Shown: positions 34,578 through 41,520 of the stretch, one piece after another
How positions within the stretch are numbered: position 1 is the stretch's first letter
Layout: every line of letters starts with the position of its first letter
Source: Butyricicoccus porcorum
GTDB lineage: Bacteria > Bacillota > Clostridia > Oscillospirales > Butyricicoccaceae
NCBI RefSeq assembly: GCF_002157465.1
Contig: NZ_NHOC01000004.1
Coordinates: 82,640 to 146,639, forward strand
Reading direction: 5' to 3'
DNA: 64,000 nt
Program-made: the position numbers and the translations under genes
The notes under the pieces: model-generated
The model's input: the letters and a program-made list of their open reading frames with translations, nothing else
What the model was told of the DNA's origin: nothing
The model's database searches: none

Positions 34578-35171
34578 TCATGGATTCGGAATTCTATCCT
34601 CCGGAATCCCTGCCTGCTTGAGGAAACTATTACCTGCCTGATGTATCATGCTCATGATTTCTCCTTCCGATAAGTGCATCATACCGGTTGCTAAAAAGGA
34701 AGCGATCCCATGTGTATATATTACAGTGTTTTGAACATACTGCTCTGCGCTTTTCTCTGATATCTGAAATTCCGCCGCTATCATTTTGATCAGCTCACGG
34801 TTATCTTTATCGTCAAGAATCACATCAGAATCTCCCACAGGATAGCAGTCACTTCCATTCAGAAATACAAATTGAAAAAGATTAGGTTCATACAACGCCA
34901 TTTTTATATAGGCTTGCCCTACCTGCTCAAAAGCATTGACTGACTCACTGGCTGAGGGGCGCATTTTGCTGTTCGCGTATTTCAGCGCGTGATCGGCTAA
35001 CGCCTTGCGGAGTCCCTCCATGTTATCAAAGTGCCATACCAGGGGCTGCGTAGAGCAGCCGATTGCCTTTGATAAGGTCTTGATATTGATTGCGGAATAC
35101 CCATCACGGATCAGCATTTTCAATGCCGCTTCCAAAATAACTTCTTTGGAAATCTGCGTTTTTCTTGCCAT
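34578..35171 (-). CDS. TetR/AcrR-family regulator
   Basis: The 197-residue protein has an N-terminal TetR helix-turn-helix (ISKEVILEAALKMLIRDGYS then INIKTLSKAIGCSTQPLVWH) and a helical ligand-binding domain. It is the first gene of the long minus-strand block 35171-22357, so it may repress the downstream membrane/ABC genes in response to a toxic compound (inference). Confidence 0.88.
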   Translation of the reverse strand: MARKTQISKEVILEAALKMLIRDGYSAINIKTLSKAIGCSTQPLVWHFDNMEGLRKALADHALKYANSKMRPSASESVNAFEQVGQAYIKMALYEPNLFQFVFLNGSDCYPVGDSDVILDDKDNRELIKMIAAEFQISEKSAEQYVQNTVIYTHGIASFLATGMMHLSEGEIMSMIHQAGNSFLKQAGIPEDRIPNP

Positions 35172-35342
35172 TTTAGTTTCCTCCCCCTAATTGTATAAAT
35201 TATTTTATATAATTTGATTTATATTATAGGCTCGATTTAGAACCTTGTCAAGCACTCTAAATGATTTATTTTTTTCAATCAAATCCTATCTGGACCCGAC
35301 TTCTTGAGGAGCCTACTTCTTGTGCAAGCAATTCCTTCCTGA

Positions 35343-35660
35343 TCAGGAAGGCCCAAACAAAAAGATTCCGCCCGTAGGCGGAACTTTCTGTTTATGCTTG
35401 TTGGGGCAGCCTCGTCTCCCGACTCGATCCGCGCTAAACGGTCTCCACCGGAGACCGGCGCCCCCAATCCCCTTATGAACGAAGATTGCACCTTCGGCGA
35501 CGCTCGTCCTCGCAAGTTTCAAGTCCTCCACACCGGTAAAGCCGTGCTGCTGATAATAGAGCAAAGCCATGGCCTGTTGTTTTGTGATCTGATTCTGAAT
35601 CGCCCGGTCGTAATACTGACCACGCCCCTGATTCCGCTTCGCCTCCAGAGAGCTGACCAT
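35343..35660 (-). pseudogene. Relaxase-like fragment
   Basis: The first 50 codons read EAKRNQGRGQYYDRAIQNQI, then TKQQAMALLYYQQHGFTGVE. This resembles the C-terminal region of MobA/VirD2-like relaxases of clostridial conjugative elements ('G-x-G-Y..WA...N.KQ.A.TL.YLQEHG....EDL'). After VEDL the frame changes character. No relaxase catalytic part is present. This is a remnant of a mobilisable element, at modest confidence. Confidence 0.45.
35366..35383 (-). terminator. Hairpin terminator near the relaxase fragment
   Basis: TTCCGCC-cgta-GGCGGAA is a perfect 7-bp stem, followed on the minus strand by TCTTTTTG. Confidence 0.6.
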
Positions 35661-35997
35661 TCATCTGCTGCTTAAAATTTGTGAGTTTTTAGACTGCACT
35701 TTTCTTGACAATTCCAGTATATTGGCTCTGACGGGAGAGAATAGCAAGTCAATCTGACCACATAATTGTCACAAGAATGTGCGTCAAAAACTGTGTAGAA
35801 TTCTACCGGTTTTTAAGCTCATCACGCTGACAATAGTCCTATCGTCTCAACAGCGAAAAAAGTAGTTTATTGTCTCAACCCTGCCAAAACCCAGGCGATA
35901 GAACGATTGTCAAAGCAAAAAGAAAAGGGATTCCGGGAAACTGCCAAATACGGCAATCTCTCGAAATCCCTTTATTTCTGGGCTTTTCAGAACTTTT

Positions 35998-36117
35998 TTA
36001 CTTGTTTCGTGACAGAAGAACTACGGTCTCAACATGCCACGAGACAATGGCTTGAATGTCCACAGTACACGGGAATAAATCTACTCCTTATGTATGGGGG
36101 AACATATCAGCCTTCGC
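35998..36117 (-). pseudogene. rlmD/rumA 3'-end scar, copy 2
   Basis: The minus strand reads KADMFPHT, a stop, then GVDLFPCTVDIQAIVSW and HVETVVLLSRNK followed by a stop at 35998. It shares 55 identical bases with copy 1, but its last residues differ (ETVVLLSRNK against ESVVLLTKVHN). Two different 3' ends on one core fit two separate integrations that each brought their own gene end. Confidence 0.65.
36027..36081. repeat. 55-bp direct repeat, copy 2
   Basis: Identical to 21852-21906 in the same orientation. Confidence 0.9.
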
Positions 36118-36307
36118 AAGCCGTGTGAAAGAAGTCTTGGAATAACAGCCCGATTTTGTTTTGACGGGGTGGCTGAAGATTCCTATTACGAAATCAGGTG
36201 CAAATACAATGATTTTCGTAATAAGTTAGGCTGCCCATTCAATAGTCATCAGAGTTCATTAACCGACTCATTATGCTGTCCCGAGAAGTAATCGTTCCAT
36301 AGACACA
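36118..36307. other. Intergenic stretch without recognisable gene
   Basis: AT-rich sequence between the rlmD-like scar and the operator region of the second DUF4143 gene. A short plus-strand frame here (around 36094-36291) has no ribosome site and no recognisable motif. Confidence 0.4.
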
Positions 36308-36429
36308 GTTTCAAAAAATAAAAAAATTTACGATTTTGAAACCGGCATCTTGCATATACTCTTTGCAGACAGTATAATAGCTACAGCAGAGCGGTTTCAA
36401 AAACCGAAAAAAAATTTAAGTTTTGAAAG
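36308..36429 (+). promoter_or_regulatory. Promoter bracketed by two large repeats upstream of the second DUF4143 gene
   Basis: TTGCAT (36350-36355), 17 bases, TATAAT (36373-36378). On each side lies a copy of GTTTCAAAA-n17/18-TTTTGAAA(C/G): arms 36308-36316 with 36334-36342, and 36394-36402 with 36421-36429. The spacer sequences are also similar (A-rich then ATTTA). Placement upstream of -35 and downstream of +1 suggests repression by looping or occlusion. Confidence 0.65.
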
Positions 36430-36440
36430 CGGGCGGCTAT

Positions 36441-37637
36441 ATGAAAACAATTACGAGGACCAAATATCTCGATCGGATCATTGAACTGAACGGCACTCCC
36501 GACATCAAGATTATTACAGGCATTCGTCGTTCCGGTAAATCAAAATTGATGCAGGCATATATCGAGTATCTGAAAAGTCATTTTGAAAGCATCAACATCA
36601 TCTTCATTGACTACATGGATTTGGCGTATGAAGAGATTAAGGAATACCATGCATTACACGCTTATGTAGAAGATCATTATCAAGCCGGGAAAACCAACTA
36701 TCTTTTTGTAGATGAGGTTCAGATGTGTCCCAAGTTTGAGCTGGCAATCAACAGCCTTTACTCGAAGGGCAAATATGACATCTATGTGACCGGCTCCAAT
36801 GCTTTTTTGCTGAGTGCAGATCTGGCAACCCTTTTTACCGGACGCTACATTGAGATTCATGTTTTTCCGTTTAGTTTCCAGGAGTATTGCCAGTATTATG
36901 ATGGTGTTGGCGATAAAGATAAACTTTTTGATGAATACGCGATAAAAGGCGGTTTGTCTGGCTCTTATGCTTACAGAACGGAGAAAGACAGAACCAATTA
37001 TATCAAAGAGGTATATGAAACCATTGTGACAAGAGATCTTGTACAGAAATATTCTCTGCCGGATACTCTGGTTTTGCAGCGTCTGGGTGAGTTCCTTATG
37101 GATAATATCAGCAACCTGACCTCTCCCAATAAGATCAGTCAGCTGCTGACAGCGAACGACACCCCAACAAATCATGTAACGATTGGCAGATACATGAAAT
37201 ATCTGTGTAATGCGTTCGTGTTTTATGATGTGAAACGTTATGATATTCGGGGGAAAAAATATCTGGAGAGCTCTGAAAAGTTTTACCTCTGCGACAGCGG
37301 TATTCGTTATGCAATCCTCGGAAGCAGAAATATGGATTACGGCAGGGTTTATGAAAATATGGTTTGTATCGAGTTGCTCCGCCGTGGATACGATGTTTAT
37401 GTGGGAAAGCTGTATCAGAAAGAAATTGACTTTGTTGCACAAAGGGGCAGTGAGAAAATCTATCTTCAGGTGAGTGACAACATTTCCGGGCAGGAGACTT
37501 TTGAACGGGAAGTATCTCCACTGCTTCAGATTCGGGATGCTTATCCGAAGATGGTCATCGCCCGAACCCGGCATCCGAAGTATAGCTATGAAGGAATTGA
37601 AATTCACGATATAGCGGATTGGCTGTTGCAGGAATAA
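36441..37637 (+). CDS. AAA+ ATPase with DUF4143 domain (second copy)
   Basis: The 398-residue protein has Walker A GIRRSGKS (residues 27-34), Walker B YLFVDEVQM, sensor VTGSNAFLLS and, in the C-terminal DUF4143 region, KEIDFVAQRGSEKIYLQVSD (PD-(D/E)XK-like). ATG 36441 is preferred to an in-frame TTG at 36423. It is a distant paralogue of the protein at 17191-18543, with similar layout and low identity. Function unknown; possibly linked to defence or stress. It has a striking repeated operator. Confidence 0.87.
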   Translation: MKTITRTKYLDRIIELNGTPDIKIITGIRRSGKSKLMQAYIEYLKSHFESINIIFIDYMDLAYEEIKEYHALHAYVEDHYQAGKTNYLFVDEVQMCPKFELAINSLYSKGKYDIYVTGSNAFLLSADLATLFTGRYIEIHVFPFSFQEYCQYYDGVGDKDKLFDEYAIKGGLSGSYAYRTEKDRTNYIKEVYETIVTRDLVQKYSLPDTLVLQRLGEFLMDNISNLTSPNKISQLLTANDTPTNHVTIGRYMKYLCNAFVFYDVKRYDIRGKKYLESSEKFYLCDSGIRYAILGSRNMDYGRVYENMVCIELLRRGYDVYVGKLYQKEIDFVAQRGSEKIYLQVSDNISGQETFEREVSPLLQIRDAYPKMVIARTRHPKYSYEGIEIHDIADWLLQE

Positions 37638-37762
37638 AGAACAATACATTTATATTGACCAAAGTGTGCAGGTCATTAGCAAACCAACCAACACCGCCGC
37701 CTTGTAGGGCAAGAAGCTGGTTATAAATGGTATCAATACACATGTATTGATGAGTTCGGGAG

Positions 37763-39244
37763 GGGCCTGCGGACAAAAAGTTGGACTCCAAAAGGAGGGA
37801 ACTGAATGTATACAAAAGAGCAGGAAGAAATCGCACTAAGAGAATACGAGCGGCTGGGATCAATAGCTGCTGTAATCCGTCAGTTAGGATACCCGAGCGA
37901 GTCTACGCTTTACCGCTGGTATGAGCGCAAAAAAGCCGGGTTAGAGAACAGACATGGCCACACAGAAGAGTCTCCCACAGAGATGGATCATCACTGCAAC
38001 ACATCGGGGCATCCAAGGCATCCCTCAGCAGAATTCAAATATGAGGTAATTCACCGTTGCTTTGAATTAGGCGAAGATGTAGAATATGTATCAAGGGAAA
38101 TCGGATACAGCCGTATGAGCATATACGTCTGGCGCAGGAAATATCTGAAGTATGGGATGGTGGGTCTGATGGCGAAGAGAAAAAGCATACCAAGGGAGCC
38201 GTTGCCTCAGGATCATGCATTGCCTGAATCTGAGGAACTGGAGAATCTTCGAACGCAACTCCAGGAACTGCAGTTTGAAGTAGATGTGCTGAAGGAGACC
38301 ATCTCAGTTTTAAAAAAAGACCCCGGCATCGATCTAACGGTACTCAGAAACCGTGAAAAGGCAGTGATCATCGATGCCTTGAAGGGGAAATATGCACTGC
38401 CAGCGCTGCTGTCCCGTTTTAAGATGGCCAAAAGCAGTTACTATTACCTGCAAGCTGTTATGAACAAACCCGACAAATATCTATCCCAACGGGCACAAAT
38501 CACCTCGATTTTTCACGAAAACAGGGGCATATATGGTTACCGTCGCATTTATCTGGCGCTGAAGCGCAAAGGGATTATGCTCTCCGAGAAGATCATCCGC
38601 CGGATCATGAAAGAAGAAAAACTGGTGGTTTTGCGCTCGAAGAAACGAAAATATAGTTCGTATTTGGGGAAATCACACCCGAAGTAGAGAACATCATTTT
38701 ACGCGATTTCCATGCAAATCAGCCGTATGAGAAGTTGCTGACGGATATCACAGAATTTGCCCTTTCGAACGGCAAGCTATATCTCTCCGCCATGATCGAT
38801 TGTTTTGATGGAATGGTTGTGGGCTGGACGATCGGAACCCGCCCCAATGCCGATCTGGTCAACACCATGTTGGATCAAGTGATTGCCGATCTGCCAGAGG
38901 GCTGTCATCCGATTGTCCATTCTGACAGGGGCTGCCATTATCGATGGCCCGGATGGATTGAACGGATGAATGGGGCTGGTCTCATTCGCTCTATGTCTAA
39001 GAAGGGCTGCTCCCCCGATAACGCAGCCTGCGAAGGTTTCTTTGGAAGGCTCAAAAACGAAATGTTCTATGGCCGCTCTTGGACAGGAGTCTCGCTTGAC
39101 GATTTTAGCCGGGAGATTGACCGCTATATCAATTGGTATAACCATAAACGCATCAAGTTACCTTTAGGCGGGCTGAGCCCGATTGAGTATAGACATCATC
39201 TTGGTTTTGCTGCATAATCAGTCCAAGATTTTGTCCGCAGGCCC
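37763..39244 (+). mobile_element. IS3-family insertion sequence, complete ends
   Basis: The left end begins GGGCCTGCGGACAAAAAG and the right end is its near-exact inverse (about 22 of 25 bases match), at 37763-37787 and 39220-39244. Length is 1,482 bp, with one transposase gene on the plus strand. I find no convincing 3-4 bp target duplication (left flank GAG, right flank TTC). Confidence 0.85.
37806..39217 (+). pseudogene. IS3-family transposase with -1 frameshift
   Basis: The first part (37806-38687) contains two helix-turn-helix units, a coiled coil (ELENLRTQLQELQFEVDVLK) and the start of the rve region (IYGYRRIYLALKRKGI). It breaks at KYSSYLGKSHPK. The -1 frame continues EITPEVENIILRDFHANQPY, LTDITEFAL and the DDE core (DCFDGMVVGW, HSDRGCHYRW, CSPDNAACEGFFGRLKNE) to the stop at 39217. 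The switch lies at TTGGGGAAATC near 38670; loss of one G restores sense. This is not the usual OrfA/OrfB frameshift point, so it looks inactivating. Confidence 0.8.
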
Positions 39245-39436
39245 TTCACAGCTTTAAAGTTTGTTGAGCGGATTCTGCAAAGACAGACAAAAAAATAAAG
39301 CCACTATCATTTGCATGATAATGACTTAAAAAATCCCGTTCCGGTGCTGGGACACTGAAACGGGATCAAAGAGCAGATAAATTGCAAAAACCCATCTGCT
39401 CCTCTATTATAACCGATTATAGGAGGAAAAAACAAT
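39245..39436 (+). promoter_or_regulatory. Structured leader of the recombinase gene
   Basis: Two strong hairpins precede the recombinase. ATCCCGTT/AACGGGAT lies at about 39335-39366, and GAGCAGAT-aaattgcaaaaaccc-ATCTGCTC at 39370-39400. AGGAGG sits nine bases before ATG 39437. Neither hairpin has a clear U-tract. They may limit expression of the recombinase (inference). Confidence 0.4.
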
Positions 39437-41017
39437 ATGAATGCAGTTATTTACGCAAGATATTCTTCAGAAAACCAATCGGAAGAATCCATTACCGCAC
39501 AGCTTCGAGCCTGCCGTGATTATGCCCGGCATAATAAAATGGTGGTAGTCGGAGAATACATTGACCGAGCACAATCTGCACGCAGTGACAAGCGTACCGA
39601 TTTCCAGCGAATGATTGCGGATTCTAAAAAGCATCTGTTTGATGTTGTCATCGTTCATAAACTGGATCGTTTCAGCCGAGACCGATATGACCACGCATAT
39701 TATCGGCGTGAACTGCGCAATGCCAAAGTACAGCTCCGTTCCGTACTGGAAAATCTGGATGATTCACCTGAGTCCGTCGTTCTGGAATCCGTTTTAGAGG
39801 GATTTTCAGAATACTACTCCAAGAATCTTGCCCGGGAAACCCGAAAGGGACTTCGAGAGACTGCGCTGGAAGCACGATACACCGGCGGTAATGTTTTATA
39901 CGGTTACTATGTTGGTGAAGATCAGAAATATCATATCAACGAAGAAGAAGCAGTCGTTGTACGAAAGATTTTTGACTGCTGTGAATCGCAGTGCGGCTAT
40001 GGCGGTTTGCTTGAAGAACTGCGGAACAAAGGCATCCATACCCGTCAGGGCAGAGTTTTTACAGCCAGTACATTTTATTACATTCTGAAGAACAGAAGAT
40101 ACACCGGTGATTATGTCTACTCCCCTGTCGGAAATTTGAAAGAGCATCGCTCACAGCCGATTATCGTGGAAAACGCAATTCCTGCAATCGTCTCAAAACC
40201 CCAGTGGGAAAAGGTTCAGGCAATTCTGCATAAACGTCAGACCAAGGGAATGGTAACAGCCCGTGAACCGTATCTTCTCTCCGGACTGCTGTTCTGCGGT
40301 GAATGCGGTTCCCCGATGTCCGGACATCGAAGCAGAAAGAAAAAGAATGGCGGAGAATATGTTTACTATTCATATGAATGTCAGGCAAAGGTTCGAAAGC
40401 ACGCCTGCAGAAAACGGTGTGTGCCTCGTGATGAGATCGAAACAAAAATTCTGGACTACGTAAAAATGCTCTTTTCACAGCAAAGTGTTGCATACATTCA
40501 GAACTATATCCGGACCCACGCCAATGAATTAAATCTGGATATTCTCACCCAGCAGGAGCAGCTTCGGAAATCTGCCGAGAAACTGGATCGAAAAATTGAC
40601 AACACGATTGAGCTTCTGATTGACTCCCCGTCTGACCGTCTGCGTGAAAAGCTGGACGAGCTGGAAGCACAGCGCAGAAAAATTGATTATCAGATTGATG
40701 AGCTGAACACACACAAGATTGATTCAGATATGCTGAAGGATTATATTGTGGAGGTTCGCAGCCTTGAAAATATGTCTCGTCTGGAGCTTCAGCAGATCAT
40801 TCGGAAAATCATAAAAAAAGTGACCATCTATGAAGATGGTCACTTTGATGGTTTTTCGGTTTTCTACACCGAAAATGGAGGTGCCACCCAGAATCGAACT
40901 GGGGATCAAGGAGTTGCAGTCCACTGCCTTACCGCTTGGCTATGGCACCATATGGAGCGGATGACGAGGCTCGAACTCGCTACCTCCACCTTGGCAAGGT
41001 GGCGCTCTACCAGATGA
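39437..41017 (+). CDS. Large serine recombinase (integrase) running into tRNA genes
   Basis: The 526-residue protein has an N-terminal resolvase domain (YARYSSENQSEESITAQ; catalytic Ser near residue 10), a recombinase domain (GGNVLYGYYVGEDQKYHINE), a zinc-ribbon (LLFCGECGSPMSGHRSRKK with later Cys residues) and a coiled-coil (about 390-440, EKLDRKIDNTIELLIDSPSD). It would catalyse site-specific integration and excision of the island. From residue 480 the coding sequence passes through attR, antisense tRNA-Cys and part of tRNA-Gly, stopping at 41017; these last 47 residues are an accident of integration. In the excised circle the frame would instead end after about 507 residues. Confidence 0.9.
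   Translation: MNAVIYARYSSENQSEESITAQLRACRDYARHNKMVVVGEYIDRAQSARSDKRTDFQRMIADSKKHLFDVVIVHKLDRFSRDRYDHAYYRRELRNAKVQLRSVLENLDDSPESVVLESVLEGFSEYYSKNLARETRKGLRETALEARYTGGNVLYGYYVGEDQKYHINEEEAVVVRKIFDCCESQCGYGGLLEELRNKGIHTRQGRVFTASTFYYILKNRRYTGDYVYSPVGNLKEHRSQPIIVENAIPAIVSKPQWEKVQAILHKRQTKGMVTAREPYLLSGLLFCGECGSPMSGHRSRKKKNGGEYVYYSYECQAKVRKHACRKRCVPRDEIETKILDYVKMLFSQQSVAYIQNYIRTHANELNLDILTQQEQLRKSAEKLDRKIDNTIELLIDSPSDRLREKLDELEAQRRKIDYQIDELNTHKIDSDMLKDYIVEVRSLENMSRLELQQIIRKIIKKVTIYEDGHFDGFSVFYTENGGATQNRTGDQGVAVHCLTAWLWHHMERMTRLELATSTLARWRSTR
40813..40846 (-). terminator. Hairpin inside the recombinase gene, placed to terminate the tRNA operon
   Basis: AAAGTGACCATC (40817-40828) and GATGGTCACTTT (40835-40846) form a perfect 12-bp stem with loop TATGAA. 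On the minus strand it is followed by a run of T (40819-40813). It lies about 30 bases past the end of tRNA-Cys, within codons for KKVTIYEDGHFDG. A weaker CGG/CCG hairpin with T/A flanks lies between it and the tRNA. Confidence 0.75.
40875..40889. other. Right attachment site (attR) at the tRNA-Cys 3' end
   Basis: ATGGAGGTGCCACCC, identical to 15880-15894. It comprises the tRNA-Cys 3' end (CCA and 11 more bases) plus one island base. The tRNA remains intact on this side. Confidence 0.75.
40876..40949 (-). tRNA. tRNA-Cys (GCA)
   Basis: The 74-base minus-strand sequence GGTGCCATAGCC... has acceptor stem GGTGCCA/TGGCACC, D-arm GCCAAGCGGTAAGGC, anticodon GCA in CTGCAAC, a TTCGATT T-loop and an encoded CCA. 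It is the last of three tRNA genes in the Phe-Gly-Cys unit and the insertion target of the island. Confidence 0.95.
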
Positions 41018-41028
41018 GCTACATCCGC
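40953..41028 (-). tRNA. tRNA-Gly (GCC)
   Basis: The 76-base sequence GCGGATGTAGCTCATCTGGT... has anticodon GCC in TTGCCAA, T-arm GCGAGTTCGAGCCTCG... and an encoded CCA. It is four bases from tRNA-Cys. Confidence 0.96.
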
Positions 41029-41034
41029 AAATTG

Positions 41035-41110
41035 TGGTGCCTCCGGGCGGAATCGAACCACCGACACGGGGATTTTCAGTCCCCTGCTCTACCAACTGAG
41101 CTACAGAGGC
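41035..41110 (-). tRNA. tRNA-Phe (GAA)
   Basis: The 76-base sequence GCCTCTGTAGCTCAGTTGG... has anticodon GAA in CTGAAAA, acceptor GCCTCTG/CGGAGGC, a normal T-arm and an encoded CCA. Confidence 0.96.
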
Positions 41111-41139
41111 ATATGCTTTCTTGTCAGACAACGTTTGTT

Positions 41140-41168
41140 ATTATATCACTTTGTTGACCGATTGTCAA
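41140..41168 (-). promoter_or_regulatory. Consensus promoter of the Phe-Gly-Cys tRNA unit
   Basis: TTGACA (41168-41163), exactly 17 bases, TATAAT (41145-41140) on the minus strand, about 30 bases before tRNA-Phe. Both boxes match the sigma-A consensus fully. Confidence 0.85.
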
Positions 41169-41199
41169 GCATTTTTTCTTCTTTTCAGAAGTTTTATCC

Positions 41200-41227
41200 C
41201 GATTCATCGTCCGAAGACGATGAATCG
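41200..41227. other. Perfect 12-bp hairpin with TTCG loop between tRNA units
   Basis: CGATTCATCGTC and GACGATGAATCG enclose CGAA (TTCG on the minus strand). It follows tRNA-Asp by 13 bases on the minus strand. No U-tract follows, so it may be a processing or 3'-stabilising structure rather than a full terminator. Confidence 0.65.
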
Positions 41228-41240
41228 AAACAAATCTTGC

Positions 41241-41317
41241 TGGCGACCCAGAACGGGCTCGAACCGTCGACCTCTAGCGTGACAGGCTAGCGTTCTAACC
41301 AACTGAACTACTGGGCC
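41241..41317 (-). tRNA. tRNA-Asp (GTC)
   Basis: The 77-base sequence GGCCCAGTAGTTCAGTTGGT... has anticodon GTC in CTGTCAC, T-loop TTCGAGC and an encoded CCA. Confidence 0.96.
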
Positions 41318-41320
41318 AGA

Positions 41321-41396
41321 TGGTGGAAGTTACAGGGCTCGAACCTGTGACCCTCTGCTTGTAAGGCAGATGCTCTCCCAGCTGAGCTAAACTTCC
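41321..41396 (-). tRNA. tRNA-Val (TAC)
   Basis: The 76-base sequence GGAAGTTTAGCTCAGCTGGG... has anticodon TAC in CTTACAA, acceptor GGAAGTT/AACTTCC and an encoded CCA. It is the first gene of the cluster. Confidence 0.96.
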
Positions 41397-41417
41397 GTAC
41401 CGTCCAGCGACTATTAT

Positions 41418-41446
41418 AGTATACTCAACGGACGGCATTTTGTCAA
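41418..41446 (-). promoter_or_regulatory. Promoter of the Val-Asp tRNA unit
   Basis: TTGACA (41446-41441), 17 bases, TATACT (41423-41418) on the minus strand, about 20 bases before tRNA-Val. Confidence 0.8.
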
Positions 41447-41520
41447 CAGTTTTTTTCAGTTTTTTGACTTTTTTCGAAAATGTTCTTTTTGGTGTCGAAA
41501 TTGCGCAGAAATGGCGGAAA

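Larger units (their letters stand above)
35172..35997. other. Junk-like junction region upstream of the TetR gene
   Basis: Apart from the relaxase-like fragment and the hairpin at 35366-35383, this stretch holds another CGGTCTCC/GGAGACCG hairpin (around 35438-35457) and a long imperfect stem AAAGGGATT...AATCCCTTT (35928-35974, probable terminator beside the second rlmD-like scar). I see no intact gene. Confidence 0.5.
15880..40889. mobile_element. 25-kb genomic island integrated at the 3' end of tRNA-Cys
   Basis: A 15-bp direct repeat of the tRNA-Cys 3' end bounds the region. A serine-recombinase gene lies at the right boundary. Base composition falls sharply inside, especially at 16.5-22 and 34-40 kb. 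The island contains insertion-sequence debris, a relaxase-like fragment, two scars of rlmD-type attachment sites and several broken genes, so it has been assembled in steps. No conjugation machinery remains, so it would need help to transfer. Boundaries are inferred from the repeat alone. Confidence 0.7.

Noticed and set aside
36308-36429. Insertion-sequence ends suggested by GTTTCAAAA/TTTTGAAAC repeats
   Set aside because: Only about 120 bp in total with a good promoter between the copies and no transposase; operator repeats fit better.
41200-41227. Intrinsic terminator of the Val-Asp tRNA unit
   Set aside because: The stem is perfect, but no U-tract follows on either strand; kept only as a structural hairpin.
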